Shown: positions 22,009-31,111, counted from the first letter of the stretch. The stretch: DNA of 39,704 bases from Desulfotomaculum sp. (GCA_003513005.1 DOTD01000082.1:1-39704), one strand, 5' to 3'. Numbers and translations: made by a program. The notes: a model not told the origin generated them from the sequence alone.

Positions 22009-22956
22009 TTGGAGTATCGCAGTTTAGGAAACACCGGTATCCTGGTTTCCAGATTATGCTTTGGCGCATTGACGATAGGACCTTTTCAGGCGAACCTTGA
22101 AATTGAGCAGGGCGCCCGGGTAATCCGTCATGCGCTTGAATCAGGCGTAAACTTCATTGACACTGCTCAGTTGTACGCAACTTATCCTTATATCAGAAAA
22201 GCTATTGAGGGTATAAAAAATAAGGTCGTCATAGCTACAAAATCATACGCCTATACAGCTAAGGACATGCGCAGCAGTCTTGAGGAAGCTCTCCGTTCAA
22301 TCAACCGGGATTATATTGATATTTTTTTATTGCATGAGCAGGAATCAATTTTAACCATGAAAGGCCACTGGGAGGCCGTTGAATATCTTATAAAAGCCAA
22401 AAACGAAGGGCTTGTAAGGGCAATAGGCATATCCACACATTCGGTTGAAGCGGTCAAGGCCGCTTTTTTGATTCCGGAGTTCGAAATTATTCACCCTTTG
22501 ATAAATATTTCGGGTATAGGAATTAAAGACGGAACGCGGGAGGAAATGCTGGCTGCCATTCAAGAGTCGGCATCGTACGGCAAAGGGCTGTACGGGATGA
22601 AGGCCCTGGGTGGAGGAAACCTTCTGGACCAGGTGGATCAAGCGCTGAATTTCGTAATTTCAATACCCCAACTGGCCTCCATAGCAATGGGGATGTCAAG
22701 CGTTTGGGAAGTGGATTTCAATGTATCTTATTTTTCCGGCAGAGAAATAAGAAAAGAACTGCGTGAACGTGTGAGCAGACAAAAACGCAGGCTGCTCATT
22801 GAAAGTTGGTGTACAGGCTGCGGGCAGTGTATTCAAAAGTGTGATCTCGGAGCAATCAAATTGGTTGAGAATAGACCGGTTGTCAATCAGGAAATCTGCC
22901 GTCTGTGCGGGTACTGCGGATCGGTATGTCCGGATTTGTGCATCAGGGTCGTTTAA
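22009..22956 (+). CDS. Aldo/keto reductase with C-terminal 2[4Fe-4S] ferredoxin domain (315 aa)
   Basis: The N-terminal aldo/keto reductase TIM barrel (about 1-255) shows LGNTGILVSRLCFGALTIG, the catalytic region DTAQLYATYP (Asp, Tyr), VIATKSYA (Lys) and FLLHEQES (His). After a basic linker comes a ferredoxin domain (about 263-315) with two cysteine groups: CTGCGQCIQKC, and CRLCGYCGSVC followed by PDLC. Such fusions may couple NAD(P)H or ferredoxin to carbonyl reduction; the substrate is unknown. The TTG at 22009 is chosen because AAAGGA lies eight bases upstream; an open frame from 21967 would overlap ireB. It sits inserted between ireB and ruvX. Confidence 0.85.
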   Translation: MEYRSLGNTGILVSRLCFGALTIGPFQANLEIEQGARVIRHALESGVNFIDTAQLYATYPYIRKAIEGIKNKVVIATKSYAYTAKDMRSSLEEALRSINRDYIDIFLLHEQESILTMKGHWEAVEYLIKAKNEGLVRAIGISTHSVEAVKAAFLIPEFEIIHPLINISGIGIKDGTREEMLAAIQESASYGKGLYGMKALGGGNLLDQVDQALNFVISIPQLASIAMGMSSVWEVDFNVSYFSGREIRKELRERVSRQKRRLLIESWCTGCGQCIQKCDLGAIKLVENRPVVNQEICRLCGYCGSVCPDLCIRVV

Positions 22957-22970
22957 TGGAGGATTACTCT

Positions 22971-23399
22971 TTGCGCATTATGGGCTTGGATGTAGGTGAA
23001 AAGACTATCGGTGTCGCAGTAAGCGATCCTTTGGGCTGTATAGCCCAGGGGATTAAAACTGTTATACGCGTCGGTTCTGAACTTGAGGATATTAAAAATA
23101 TAAAGGAACTAACCAGGCAGTATGATATTGAATTAATTGTCGTCGGTTTGCCCCGTAATATGAATGGCGCCTTGGGTGAGCAAGGGAATAAAATAATTAA
23201 GTTTGTGGAGAAGCTAAGGAATAGCCTCAATATTCATATTGAAACCTGGGACGAGAGATTAACTACGGTAGCAGCGGAAAAAATGCTGCTTTCTGCAAAC
23301 GTCAGCAGGGCAAAGCGTAAAAAGGTCATTGATAAACTGGCTGCGGTAATCATACTGCAAAATTATCTTGATTCCCGTTATAATTTCCCGATTACTTAA
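22971..23399 (+). CDS. ruvX: Putative pre-16S rRNA nuclease / Holliday junction resolvase RuvX (YqgF) (142 aa)
   Basis: This is an RNase H-like YqgF protein. The start at TTG 22971 gives RIMGLDVGEKTIGVAVSDPLG, the family N-terminus with the first catalytic aspartate, and lies seven bases after GGAGG; a longer frame from 22905 overlaps the preceding gene. LIVVGLPRNMNGALGEQGN and ETWDERLTTVAAEKML (further acidic residues) follow, with KVIDKLAAVIILQNYLDSR at the end. In E. coli it processes the 5' end of 16S rRNA; resolvase activity has also been reported. The gene is part of the conserved alaS cluster. Confidence 0.93.
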   Translation: MRIMGLDVGEKTIGVAVSDPLGCIAQGIKTVIRVGSELEDIKNIKELTRQYDIELIVVGLPRNMNGALGEQGNKIIKFVEKLRNSLNIHIETWDERLTTVAAEKMLLSANVSRAKRKKVIDKLAAVIILQNYLDSRYNFPIT

Positions 23400-23476
23400 A
23401 AATGTTCTATAACTGGTATATTTTCTTGACAAATGTCTGCCATTCAGAATAAGCTTACAAAAAAGGAGTGATCCAG

Positions 23477-23764
23477 ATGACAAATGGTGAATCGGAAGAA
23501 GAACGCGTCATAACTCTTATAGATGAAAATGGCGAGGAAGAAGATTATGAGGTAATTGACATTGTAGAAATGGAGGATGCTCAATATGCCGTCCTCCTGG
23601 CAGTTGAAGAGAATGCTGACGAAGACAGCGAGGGCGAAGTAATCATCTTAAAATTCAGCAAAGACGATACCGGCAGCGACGTCCTCGTGACTATTGAGGA
23701 TGACGAGGAGTGGGAAAGAGTAGCTGACGCCTGGGAAGAAAAGCTTGTTGATGAAGCTGAATAA
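23477..23764 (+). CDS. DUF1292 protein (95 aa)
   Basis: This small, very acidic protein of the DUF1292/YrzB family contains ITLIDENGEEEDYEVIDIVEMEDAQYAVLL and a C-terminal EDDEEWERVADAWEEK. Its function is unknown; the family is regularly encoded after ireB and ruvX in Firmicutes, as here. The ATG at 23477 follows AAAGGAGTG. A TTGACA 50 bp upstream may be part of its own promoter, but a good -10 is not evident. Confidence 0.88.
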   Translation: MTNGESEEERVITLIDENGEEEDYEVIDIVEMEDAQYAVLLAVEENADEDSEGEVIILKFSKDDTGSDVLVTIEDDEEWERVADAWEEKLVDEAE

Positions 23765-23811
23765 AAAACATAAGCTTATCCAGTCCTTTTTTTTATCGGG
23801 AGAGGAAAATA

Positions 23812-25302
23812 ATGAAGCATCGTTTTCCCGCTGTTATTCTACTGTTTGTAATAATAACCGTAGTAAGTGGTCTGGGAGCGAATTATGTTTCTGCTAAAAC
23901 AGATAGAGTTATTCCGGGAATTGAAGTACGCAATCATAAACTCCAGGGCTTGAACCACGGGGAATGCTTAAAGGTATTAGAGCAGTTGCAGAATAAAATG
24001 CTTGCAACATCTATAACGCTCAAATGCAGAGGGCATCAGTTGGATATTCCCCTGCGGGATTTAGACTTAAGTTTGGATATCCGGGCAACCGCAGATGACG
24101 CTCTTAATATGGGCAGGACCGGTACTATTTTCAGCAGGCTGAAACAGAGGATATTAATAAAAGAGTCCGGATACGAACTTCCCTTGAGACTGGTAATAAA
24201 CAAGAATAAATTTGAGCAAAAGGTAATGACATTTAATTCAGCCATTGGCAGCCCTGCACAGGATGCTGCCTTTCGTGTAATTAAAGGCGACCGCGTAGAA
24301 GTTGTTCCCGCCAGAAGCGGGACAGGTGTGAATCCTGAGGATGCCTACAAGCAGCTTGTGGATTATCTTGTTAAAAATAGCGGCAATCCGGTACTCGATT
24401 TAAACCTGGTCACAATCAAACCGAAACGCACGACCGAAATGGTTGAATCAATGGGACTCAAAGGCCTTCTTGCTTACCATACAACCTCCTTCGACCCGGG
24501 CAATGTGGGACGGACATATAATATAAGGGTCGCCGCCAATGCTCTTGATGGTCTGCTGGCGCCGCCCGGCCAGGAAGTATCATTTAATAAGGTTGTCGGA
24601 CCCCGAAGCTCTGAAGCCGGGTATAAAAATGCAAAAGTGATTATTAATGGCGAATTTGTTGACGGCATCGGAGGAGGAGTCTGCCAGGTAAGCACTACTC
24701 TCTATAATGCCATAATACTCAGCAACCTTGAGATTCTTGAACGCACAAATCATTCACTCCCCATCCAATATATCCCGATCGGGCGTGATGCGACTGTCGT
24801 ATATGGCTTATCCGACTTAAGGTTTCGCAATAATACGGAGAGCTTCATATACATCAGGTCCTTTGTCAGCGGAGGTTATCTGACATTTAAAGTATACGGC
24901 AACACTGATTATAAAATACCGGTCAGCATAAGTACAAAAGTTGTTAAAGTATATGAGCCGGAGACGATTCTTAAAGATGATCCCAATCTGAAAAAAGGTG
25001 AGCAGGTTGTCAAACAGGAGGGATCCAAAGGATACGAGGTAGTTGCCAGCCGGATAAGCTGGGAAAAAGGCGCCCGGAAGATAGAACCTTTACCAAAAAG
25101 CATTTATCGTGCCGTAAATAAAATAATCGCTGTGGGTATCAAAGAAGAAGACGAAGTTCCGGTTATATTGCCGCCGGATACAAATCTGACTGAAATCTAT
25201 CAGCCGCAGCCGGTAAATGAGGATCTGCCGCAACAGTCTCCGGACAGCAATAATCCTCCTGCAGAAAATAGCCCGGGGCAAGAGGAGATTACCAGTGGCT
25301 AG
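23812..25302 (+). CDS. VanW-family cell-envelope protein (496 aa)
   Basis: An N-terminal membrane anchor or signal (about 4-27) is followed by a putative peptidoglycan-binding region (about 40-200, YoaR-like), the VanW domain (about 225-360) with NALDGLLAPPGQEVSFN, GGGVCQVSTTLYNA and RTNHSLPIQYIPIGRDATV, and a G5-like beta segment (about 375-440). The proline/glutamine-rich C-terminus (after about 450) is probably disordered. VanW proteins are found in glycopeptide-resistance clusters and many clostridia; their activity is not established. Here it precedes mltG and overlaps it by eight bases, pointing to a role in wall assembly. Confidence 0.9.
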   Translation: MKHRFPAVILLFVIITVVSGLGANYVSAKTDRVIPGIEVRNHKLQGLNHGECLKVLEQLQNKMLATSITLKCRGHQLDIPLRDLDLSLDIRATADDALNMGRTGTIFSRLKQRILIKESGYELPLRLVINKNKFEQKVMTFNSAIGSPAQDAAFRVIKGDRVEVVPARSGTGVNPEDAYKQLVDYLVKNSGNPVLDLNLVTIKPKRTTEMVESMGLKGLLAYHTTSFDPGNVGRTYNIRVAANALDGLLAPPGQEVSFNKVVGPRSSEAGYKNAKVIINGEFVDGIGGGVCQVSTTLYNAIILSNLEILERTNHSLPIQYIPIGRDATVVYGLSDLRFRNNTESFIYIRSFVSGGYLTFKVYGNTDYKIPVSISTKVVKVYEPETILKDDPNLKKGEQVVKQEGSKGYEVVASRISWEKGARKIEPLPKSIYRAVNKIIAVGIKEEDEVPVILPPDTNLTEIYQPQPVNEDLPQQSPDSNNPPAENSPGQEEITSG

Positions 25303-26353
25303 TATTTATGAAAGAAGAAGAAAATTACGCAGAAAAAAACAAAATTATAAAAAATCGGCCTCTTGTTCTTTAATTATAGCGTTTCTAATATTAGTATCTT
25401 TTTATTTATTAACTAAAAACTTATTATCACCGGTAGGCTCTTCCGGCAAAACCGGAAATATTCAGGTTACTGTTCCCTCAGACGCTACAAGCGCCAGTAT
25501 TGCTAAGTCACTGTCTGAAAACAAACTTATTAGGAGTTCTTATGCTTTCGTTTTATACACACGTTTAAAAGGTTTAGACAGCCGTCTTAAAGCAGGAGAC
25601 TATTTATTTGGGTATAATCAGTCAACTCCTGAGATTATCAATCAGCTTGTTACCGGAAAAGAAGCGTACCATAGAGTAACCATTCCGGAAGGTTATAATA
25701 TTAAACAGATTGCGGAACTTTTAAGCAATGAAAAAATCATCAACAGGGAAGCATTATATAGCGAAATTAATTCAGGAACATTTGATTATGATTTTTTAAC
25801 TGATTACCCGGATATACAAAACGAACTGGAAGGCTACCTTTTTCCTGATACCTATTTTATCAGCAGGGGGGCAACCGCACATGACATTATCGACATGCTG
25901 CTCCATCGCTTTGCCGAAAAAATACAGGCCTTGGATTATCAACAAAAAGCGCAGAAAGCGGGATTTACACTTCATCAGGCTGTAACTATTGCTTCTATGG
26001 TTGAAAAGGAAGCAAGATCATCAAAAGAGCGTCCTATAATAGCAGGAGTAATTAAAAACCGCCTGAGCAGGAAAATGCCATTGCAGGTAGACGCAACAAT
26101 TGAATTTGCCCTTGGCCGTCAGGGAACAAAAGTATATTATAAAGACCTTGAAATTGACTCCCCTTATAACACATACAGGAACACCGGACTTCCTCCCGGA
26201 CCTATTGCTTCACCCGGGGAAGCGTCACTTTTGGCTGTTGTAAGCCCTGTCAAAACTGATTACCTTTATTACGTCGCCAAATCGGACGGTACTCACGCCT
26301 TCGCGAAAACCCTTCAGGAACACATAGCAAATATGAATAAATACCAGCATTGA
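25295..26353 (+). CDS. mltG: Endolytic transglycosylase MltG (352 aa)
   Basis: This membrane-anchored lytic transglycosylase of the YceG/MltG family cleaves nascent glycan strands. It has a basic cytoplasmic N-terminus (YERRRKLRRKKQNYKK), one membrane helix (about 26-45), a LysM-like region with VTIPEGYNIKQIAELL, and the catalytic domain with LEGYLFPDTYF containing the catalytic glutamate. QVDATIEFALG and TYRNTGLPPGPIASPG follow. The GTG at 25295 is taken as the start: GAGGAG lies seven bases before it, and it overlaps the VanW stop, suggesting coupling. A longer frame from 25217 lies inside the VanW gene. Confidence 0.95.
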   Translation: MASIYERRRKLRRKKQNYKKSASCSLIIAFLILVSFYLLTKNLLSPVGSSGKTGNIQVTVPSDATSASIAKSLSENKLIRSSYAFVLYTRLKGLDSRLKAGDYLFGYNQSTPEIINQLVTGKEAYHRVTIPEGYNIKQIAELLSNEKIINREALYSEINSGTFDYDFLTDYPDIQNELEGYLFPDTYFISRGATAHDIIDMLLHRFAEKIQALDYQQKAQKAGFTLHQAVTIASMVEKEARSSKERPIIAGVIKNRLSRKMPLQVDATIEFALGRQGTKVYYKDLEIDSPYNTYRNTGLPPGPIASPGEASLLAVVSPVKTDYLYYVAKSDGTHAFAKTLQEHIANMNKYQH

Positions 26354-26417
26354 TGTATATTACCGGATGTTTTCTGGCCATTCTGTACTTAAAGTACGGA
26401 ATGAAAAGGAACAGGAA

Positions 26418-28196
26418 ATGAGTCTTTTAACAGGAAAACGTGCGGTATTGCTATTCTATCTTTTTATGATCCCTTTTCTTCTGCTTTTATTCCGTTTGTG
26501 TTTTATCCAGGTTGAAAAGGGAGATTGTTACACGGCCAAAGCAATCAGGAGTGAAACACAAACAGTTCCCTTAGAGGATTTTCCACGCGGAGATATCCTG
26601 GATCGAAACATGGTTTCGCTTAATGAGCCGGCCGTTTCCAACAGGTTGGTTATTTTTCCTCTGTTAATAGAAGATCCTGATTTATTATCAAAAGAACTCG
26701 CCGCAATCTTAAAAGTAAATCGCAGCAGTCTTTTGCCTGCCTTAAGTAAAAATCCACGCGTACTTCCCTATCAGATTTCATCATCCACAGCCAGAGCAGT
26801 CCGGCAGATGAACTCGCCGGGTGTACTTGTCTTGCCGGTAACCCGGCGTTATGGAACGGAACCGTTAGCGGTTCAGGTGGTTGGCCATCTTGGCAAGATC
26901 CAGACAAAGGAGGAGATTGGCCTAAAAAACAAGGACGGCTTCAGGATTGACGACTGGGTAGGGAGGACCGGTCTTGAATTAATTTACAACAGTGAACTGA
27001 TGGCCAGCGCCGCAGGCGGTTACGCCAGGATTTATACGGACGCCCGTTCTAAATTTCTTAAGGGACTCGGTATTGAGGTCGATTACAAGCATGTGGACGG
27101 CGGCAGGGTAAACCTTGTCACAACCATAGACTCAAACATCCAGCGGGTTGTTGAAAAAATTATGAATGAACACATAAAAAACGGCGCTGTTGTTGTGATG
27201 GACGTAAAAACAGGTGACCTTCTGGCAATGGGAAGCCGTCCAAAATACAATCCTGAACCGCTTAAGATTGAGGAATATTTAAATGGAAATCCGGAGGCAT
27301 TTTTAGACCAGTGCACAATGCTTTTTCCGCCGGGATCGCTTTTTAAAATTGTTACCGCCTGCGCCGCCTTACAGGACGGCTGCGTTGCGGAGGATGACTA
27401 TTTTTATTGCCGCGGTACGGAAGAAAAACCTATACCTTGTTGGAACAAGTTTGGACATGGCAGAATATCTTTCAGGGATGCTTTTGCACAGTCCTGCAAT
27501 CCTGTCTTTGTTGAAGCAGCCAAAAAATTAGGCGCAGAAAAGCTAATTGCCTGCGCAAGAAGTTTTGGCCTTGATAATCAAAAAATAATTGGCTATGACA
27601 TCCCCTATGATAAACTGCAGAACCTGGATTTAATTGCATCTCCATATAACCTTGCCAACAGCAGCATTGGACAGGGACCCGTGCTGGCGACACCGGTTCA
27701 AATCTCAGCCATGATGAACACAATCGTTAATGACGGTATCTACATGCAGCCAAGATTGGTCAGGGAACTCCGGACGAACGACGGGATCATTAAAAGTTCT
27801 TACCCTGTTGGTGAAGGTTCCCGGGCAATTTCTCCACAGACGGCTTTAAAATTAAAAAAGCTGCTGTCTCTGGTAACCACGGAAGGTATCGGCGGGGAAG
27901 CGTATGTTAAAAATTACGGCAGCGCCGGTAAGACAGGGACGGCACAGTTAGGAGCAGAAGGGAAGGGCGCTTATTCCTGGTTTTGCGGTTATGCTCCTGT
28001 TGATCAGCCAAGGTATGTAGTTACAGTCCTGGTGAAGGAAGGAGTAAAAGACGGACAAACCGCCGCTCCGGTTTTTAGGGATATTATGGACCGGATATTA
28101 AACATTCCCTTGCTTTTTTTATCCTCTCTGCTCCTTAAAAACCCTACCTTAACTTTTAATCCCCTTTTGCCGATAATAAGAAAAGAGACTATGTAA
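26418..28196 (+). CDS. Class B penicillin-binding protein (592 aa)
   Basis: This is a high-molecular-weight class B PBP, a peptidoglycan transpeptidase. It has a membrane anchor (about 8-30), the dimerisation-domain motif PRGDILDRN, and the transpeptidase domain with SLFK (SxxK) in PPGSLFKIVTA, SCN in AQSCNPVF and KTG in AGKTGTAQLG, so all three active-site motifs are intact. The start at 26418 follows AAAGGA; an open frame from 26367 has no SD. No PASTA domains are present, which argues against a SpoVD/PBP2x type with PASTA. Position after vanW and mltG suggests a wall-synthesis group. The exact role (elongation, division or sporulation) is open. Confidence 0.9.
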   Translation: MSLLTGKRAVLLFYLFMIPFLLLLFRLCFIQVEKGDCYTAKAIRSETQTVPLEDFPRGDILDRNMVSLNEPAVSNRLVIFPLLIEDPDLLSKELAAILKVNRSSLLPALSKNPRVLPYQISSSTARAVRQMNSPGVLVLPVTRRYGTEPLAVQVVGHLGKIQTKEEIGLKNKDGFRIDDWVGRTGLELIYNSELMASAAGGYARIYTDARSKFLKGLGIEVDYKHVDGGRVNLVTTIDSNIQRVVEKIMNEHIKNGAVVVMDVKTGDLLAMGSRPKYNPEPLKIEEYLNGNPEAFLDQCTMLFPPGSLFKIVTACAALQDGCVAEDDYFYCRGTEEKPIPCWNKFGHGRISFRDAFAQSCNPVFVEAAKKLGAEKLIACARSFGLDNQKIIGYDIPYDKLQNLDLIASPYNLANSSIGQGPVLATPVQISAMMNTIVNDGIYMQPRLVRELRTNDGIIKSSYPVGEGSRAISPQTALKLKKLLSLVTTEGIGGEAYVKNYGSAGKTGTAQLGAEGKGAYSWFCGYAPVDQPRYVVTVLVKEGVKDGQTAAPVFRDIMDRILNIPLLFLSSLLLKNPTLTFNPLLPIIRKETM

Positions 28197-28263
28197 CGGT
28201 TTGAGTATGCCCTTTTTAAACTCAAGCCTGACCCCCTATTCTATTTTAAGGCAGAGACATTAA

Positions 28264-29370
28264 ATGGAATATTTTATTGATTACTATAAAATACTGCAGG
28301 TTAGCCCCGACTCAAGCCGGGAAAATATAAAGAAGTCATACCGGCGTCTTACTAAAGTCTATCATCCTGACACAGGAAACAAGGATGATCAGATTATGAA
28401 AAGAATAAACGAGGCATATGAAAACCTTTCTGATTCTGAGAAAAGATACTATTATGATGAAATTTACAGAGACCATTACAAGCCGGCTGTGGAAAATATT
28501 GAAATCAAGGACACTGAGTACCCTCCTGAAGTCCAGAATAATTCCTTTGCAAAAGAATTAACTCTAAAAGATTACCGTGAAAAAATTATTTTAGCGGGAT
28601 TGGTCTGCCTCTTTATTTTCATCATGGTAGTGGTTTTACGATGGGCAATAGAAGGAATGAGCATTGTATTAGAGAGAAACCATCCCGGATCGGCGCCTGC
28701 TCTGTCACTGTCTAATGCCGGTTTAATTAATTCCGGCTCAGCAAACGAAAGTTCAAAAAGCTTCTTTGAATTGGAGAGTGCTTTAGGGAAGGCGGACAGG
28801 GAAAAATCCTGGACAGCAAAAGCCTGTTTTTCTCTGGGTTCAAATGAGGATGAAGTAAAAGCGGTTATGGGCGTTCCGCAAAGTAAAAGTTACAATACAT
28901 GGTTTTACGGACTGTCTACAGTAGTTTTTGACCATAATGGTAAAGTTGCCGGCTGGAATGAAGTTGATCAGGATCTAAAAGCCAGCATTGGAGAAAAAGA
29001 CCTTCTGGCACAGCCTTTTAGTCTGGGTTCAAATAAAAAGGATGTCATTGCGGCTATGGGTACACCAACCGGAATAATTTCTGATACAACGTGGTACTAC
29101 AGTTTGTCCTCCGTAAGGTTTGACAGTGAAGGTAAAGTGGCCGGGTGGAATGAATCAAACCTGGCTTTACAAGTCAGTCTCGGTAATAAAGAAGGGTCAG
29201 CTGAGCCTTTCGGAAAAGGCTCAACAATGTATGATGTCATATCTGCGATGGGAACACCTACATGTATAATTTACAACTTGTGGTACTACGGTTCTTCTTC
29301 TGTCAAATTTAGCCTTGACGGCAGGGTCGAAGATTGGAACGAAGTTGATGTGGTTTTAAAAGCCGAGTAA
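28264..29370 (+). CDS. Membrane J-domain protein with three BamE-like C-terminal repeats (368 aa)
   Basis: An N-terminal DnaJ domain (about 5-68) has the intact HPD at 34-36 (VYHPDTGNK), so it should stimulate an Hsp70 ATPase. A single membrane helix (about 108-127) follows a charged stretch, then a serine/asparagine-rich linker. Three related repeats occupy about 189-243, 252-307 and 316-367, each with the pattern GS-x4-V-x3-MG-x-P, a tryptophan/tyrosine pair (W-x-Y-x-L/S-S-x-V-x-F), then G+V-x-x-WNE. The repeat resembles the short BamE/SmpA fold by pattern only. Topology would put the J domain in the cytoplasm and the repeats outside. It lies 67 bp after the PBP gene. Confidence 0.8.
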   Translation: MEYFIDYYKILQVSPDSSRENIKKSYRRLTKVYHPDTGNKDDQIMKRINEAYENLSDSEKRYYYDEIYRDHYKPAVENIEIKDTEYPPEVQNNSFAKELTLKDYREKIILAGLVCLFIFIMVVVLRWAIEGMSIVLERNHPGSAPALSLSNAGLINSGSANESSKSFFELESALGKADREKSWTAKACFSLGSNEDEVKAVMGVPQSKSYNTWFYGLSTVVFDHNGKVAGWNEVDQDLKASIGEKDLLAQPFSLGSNKKDVIAAMGTPTGIISDTTWYYSLSSVRFDSEGKVAGWNESNLALQVSLGNKEGSAEPFGKGSTMYDVISAMGTPTCIIYNLWYYGSSSVKFSLDGRVEDWNEVDVVLKAE

Positions 29371-29390
29371 AGTCTGGACAAGTTAATGTT

Positions 29391-30149
29391 TTAACCGGGA
29401 AATTCTTTTGCCAGCCAATTGAAGAAGGCTTCCCACACTTTTTTGTAATGCTCGTTATATTCGTGGTTTGCTCCTTCTATGAAAACTAATTCTTTCGGCC
29501 AACCGGCGGAGTTATAAATTGTCGTTGCGTTGGTAGGAGGAACAACAAGATCGGCGGTCCCCTGAATAACCAGAAAAGGGCGCGGCGAGATCATCGGACT
29601 TAAAGCTGTAACGTCATATTTTTCTACGTCATAGATAAAGCTTTTTTTTAGATAGATTAAGTCCGGTTTCTGTCCAAGAATCACGTAATCACCTTTTATT
29701 TCATCTGCAGAGTTTTTACCCCTGAGAATTAACTTTTGTATTTGCGCAGGAGCGGACCATGTACAGACACCCTTAACTCTTTTGTCCGCGGCTGCCTGGC
29801 ATATTGCAGTAGTACCGCCAAAACTGCGGCCTTGAGTCACTATACGTTTGAATCCTTTTCCAACACACCAGTCAACGGCGCAAGTCAAATCATCGATCTG
29901 TCTGGTAAGGGTCATCTCCTCAAAAATGCCTTCGCTGTCGCCAAGTCCCGTAAAGTCGAATAAAAAAACAGACCAACCTTTTCTATTAAGTTCTTTGCCC
30001 ATATCTATCGCTTTTCCGCCGCCGCTTTTGGTTCCGGAAAGCCCATGGCAGGTAATGACAACTGATTTGGTATCTATCGGGCTATTATAGAATATACCTG
30101 ACAATTTCAGATTCCTTGAATTAATGAATGTTACTTTTTCCTCGTTCAT
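29391..30149 (-). CDS. Alpha/beta hydrolase (252 aa)
   Basis: This is a cytoplasmic serine hydrolase of the alpha/beta fold. The oxyanion region is VVITCHGLSGTKSGGG, the nucleophile elbow GRSFGG (GxSxG), a likely acid is in VIQGTADLVVPP, and the catalytic histidine is in EGANHEY near the C-terminus. The pattern resembles the DUF1749/acyl-peptidase-like or dienelactone-hydrolase-like esterases; the substrate is unknown. The ATG at 30149 follows AAAAAGGAGG by eight bases; a longer open frame to 30263 has no such site and crosses the rpsF promoter region. It is divergent from the rpsF operon. Confidence 0.85.
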   Translation of the reverse strand: MNEEKVTFINSRNLKLSGIFYNSPIDTKSVVITCHGLSGTKSGGGKAIDMGKELNRKGWSVFLFDFTGLGDSEGIFEEMTLTRQIDDLTCAVDWCVGKGFKRIVTQGRSFGGTTAICQAAADKRVKGVCTWSAPAQIQKLILRGKNSADEIKGDYVILGQKPDLIYLKKSFIYDVEKYDVTALSPMISPRPFLVIQGTADLVVPPTNATTIYNSAGWPKELVFIEGANHEYNEHYKKVWEAFFNWLAKEFPG

Positions 30150-30244
30150 ATTACAAAGCCTCCTTTTTGTTATATTTCTACATGCCTTAATTATTCCCTC
30201 TCTATATCGTATTTGTAAATATATCGTCCAAGATATTTCTTTTC

Positions 30245-30273
30245 TTGTCTTTTTATAGCGCATGTGTTATAAT
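30245..30273 (+). promoter_or_regulatory. Sigma-A promoter of the rpsF operon
   Basis: TTGTCT (30245-30250) and TATAAT (30268-30273) are spaced by 17 bp, about 95 bp upstream of rpsF. Confidence 0.7.
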
Positions 30274-30366
30274 CGCTTAGTTTAATCATTCCACCCTGCT
30301 CTATCTGGCAAACACAGTTAAAGAGTTAAAAATTTAAATGGATAGGGCCGCTAAGTCCACAGGGAG

Positions 30367-30663
30367 GTGTTAAAAACGGTAAATTACGAGTCTCTTTTTA
30401 TTCTTCGGCCTGATCTTGACGAAGAAAAAATTACTGAAATGATGGAAAAGTTCAGAGTTCTCATCGAAAAAAACGGTGGGGAAGTCACCAGGCTTGATAA
30501 ATGGGGCAGGCGCCGCCTGGCTTATGAAATTAAGCATTTGCATGAAGGACTGTACATCATACTGCAGTTTAAATCTGGTCAGGCTGTCGTAAAAGAACTG
30601 GATCGTGTGTTTAAAATCACCGATGAAGTAATTCGCCACATAACTGTACGGGAAGCTTCGTAG
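30367..30663 (+). CDS. rpsF: Ribosomal protein S6 (bS6, about 95-98 aa)
   Basis: This small-subunit protein binds S18. The body is clear: NYESLFILRPDLDEEKITEMMEKF, DKWGRRRLAYEIKHLHEGLYIIL and the VIRHITVRE ending. The start is unusual. The only standard start codon is a GTG at 30367 that overlaps the AGGGAGG ribosome binding site. The codon at the correct distance from that SD, and matching where S6 proteins normally begin (just before VNYE), is ACG at 30376. Either ACG is used, or GTG is used with a weak site, or the base is a sequence error. It is the first gene of rpsF-ssb-rpsR. Confidence 0.93.
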   Translation: MLKTVNYESLFILRPDLDEEKITEMMEKFRVLIEKNGGEVTRLDKWGRRRLAYEIKHLHEGLYIILQFKSGQAVVKELDRVFKITDEVIRHITVREAS

Positions 30664-30703
30664 GCAAAGAGTAGGATACAGAAAGAATTAGGGTGGTTGG
30701 GAA

Positions 30704-31111
30704 ATGCTAAATAAGATAATCTTAATTGGAAGACTGGCCAGAGATCCCGAGTTGCGCTATACACCTGGAGGTGTGGCGGTCGCGCGTTTGGTTATAGCTG
30801 TGGATAGACCGTTCACCAACAGGCAGGGTGAGCGGGAAACAGATTTTATCGATGTGGTAGTATGGCAAAAACAAGCCGAGAATTGCGCGAACTTTTTAGG
30901 AAAAGGACGGTTGGTTGCCGTTGAAGGCCGGCTGCAGATTCGCTCATATGACGACAATCAAGGCATACGCCGCAGGGCAGCGGAAGTAATTGCAGATAAT
31001 GTGCGTTTTCTTGACCGGGCAAAGGATAGTCCATCGTCAGCTAATTCCCAACTGCAGGAAGGCGCGCTTGGTGAAGAAATATCTTACAACGAAAAAGATA
31101 TACCGTTTTAA
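30704..31111 (+). CDS. ssb: Single-stranded DNA-binding protein (135 aa)
   Basis: An OB-fold SSB begins MLNKIILIGRLARDPELRYTP and contains the standard FIDVVVWQKQAENCANFLGKGRLVAVEGRLQIRSY segment. A short linker leads to the acidic tip with EISYNEKDIPF, the C-terminal peptide that recruits replication proteins. Length is slightly short because the linker is brief. It is encoded between the two interacting ribosomal proteins S6 and S18, the usual arrangement. Confidence 0.96.
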   Translation: MLNKIILIGRLARDPELRYTPGGVAVARLVIAVDRPFTNRQGERETDFIDVVVWQKQAENCANFLGKGRLVAVEGRLQIRSYDDNQGIRRRAAEVIADNVRFLDRAKDSPSSANSQLQEGALGEEISYNEKDIPF

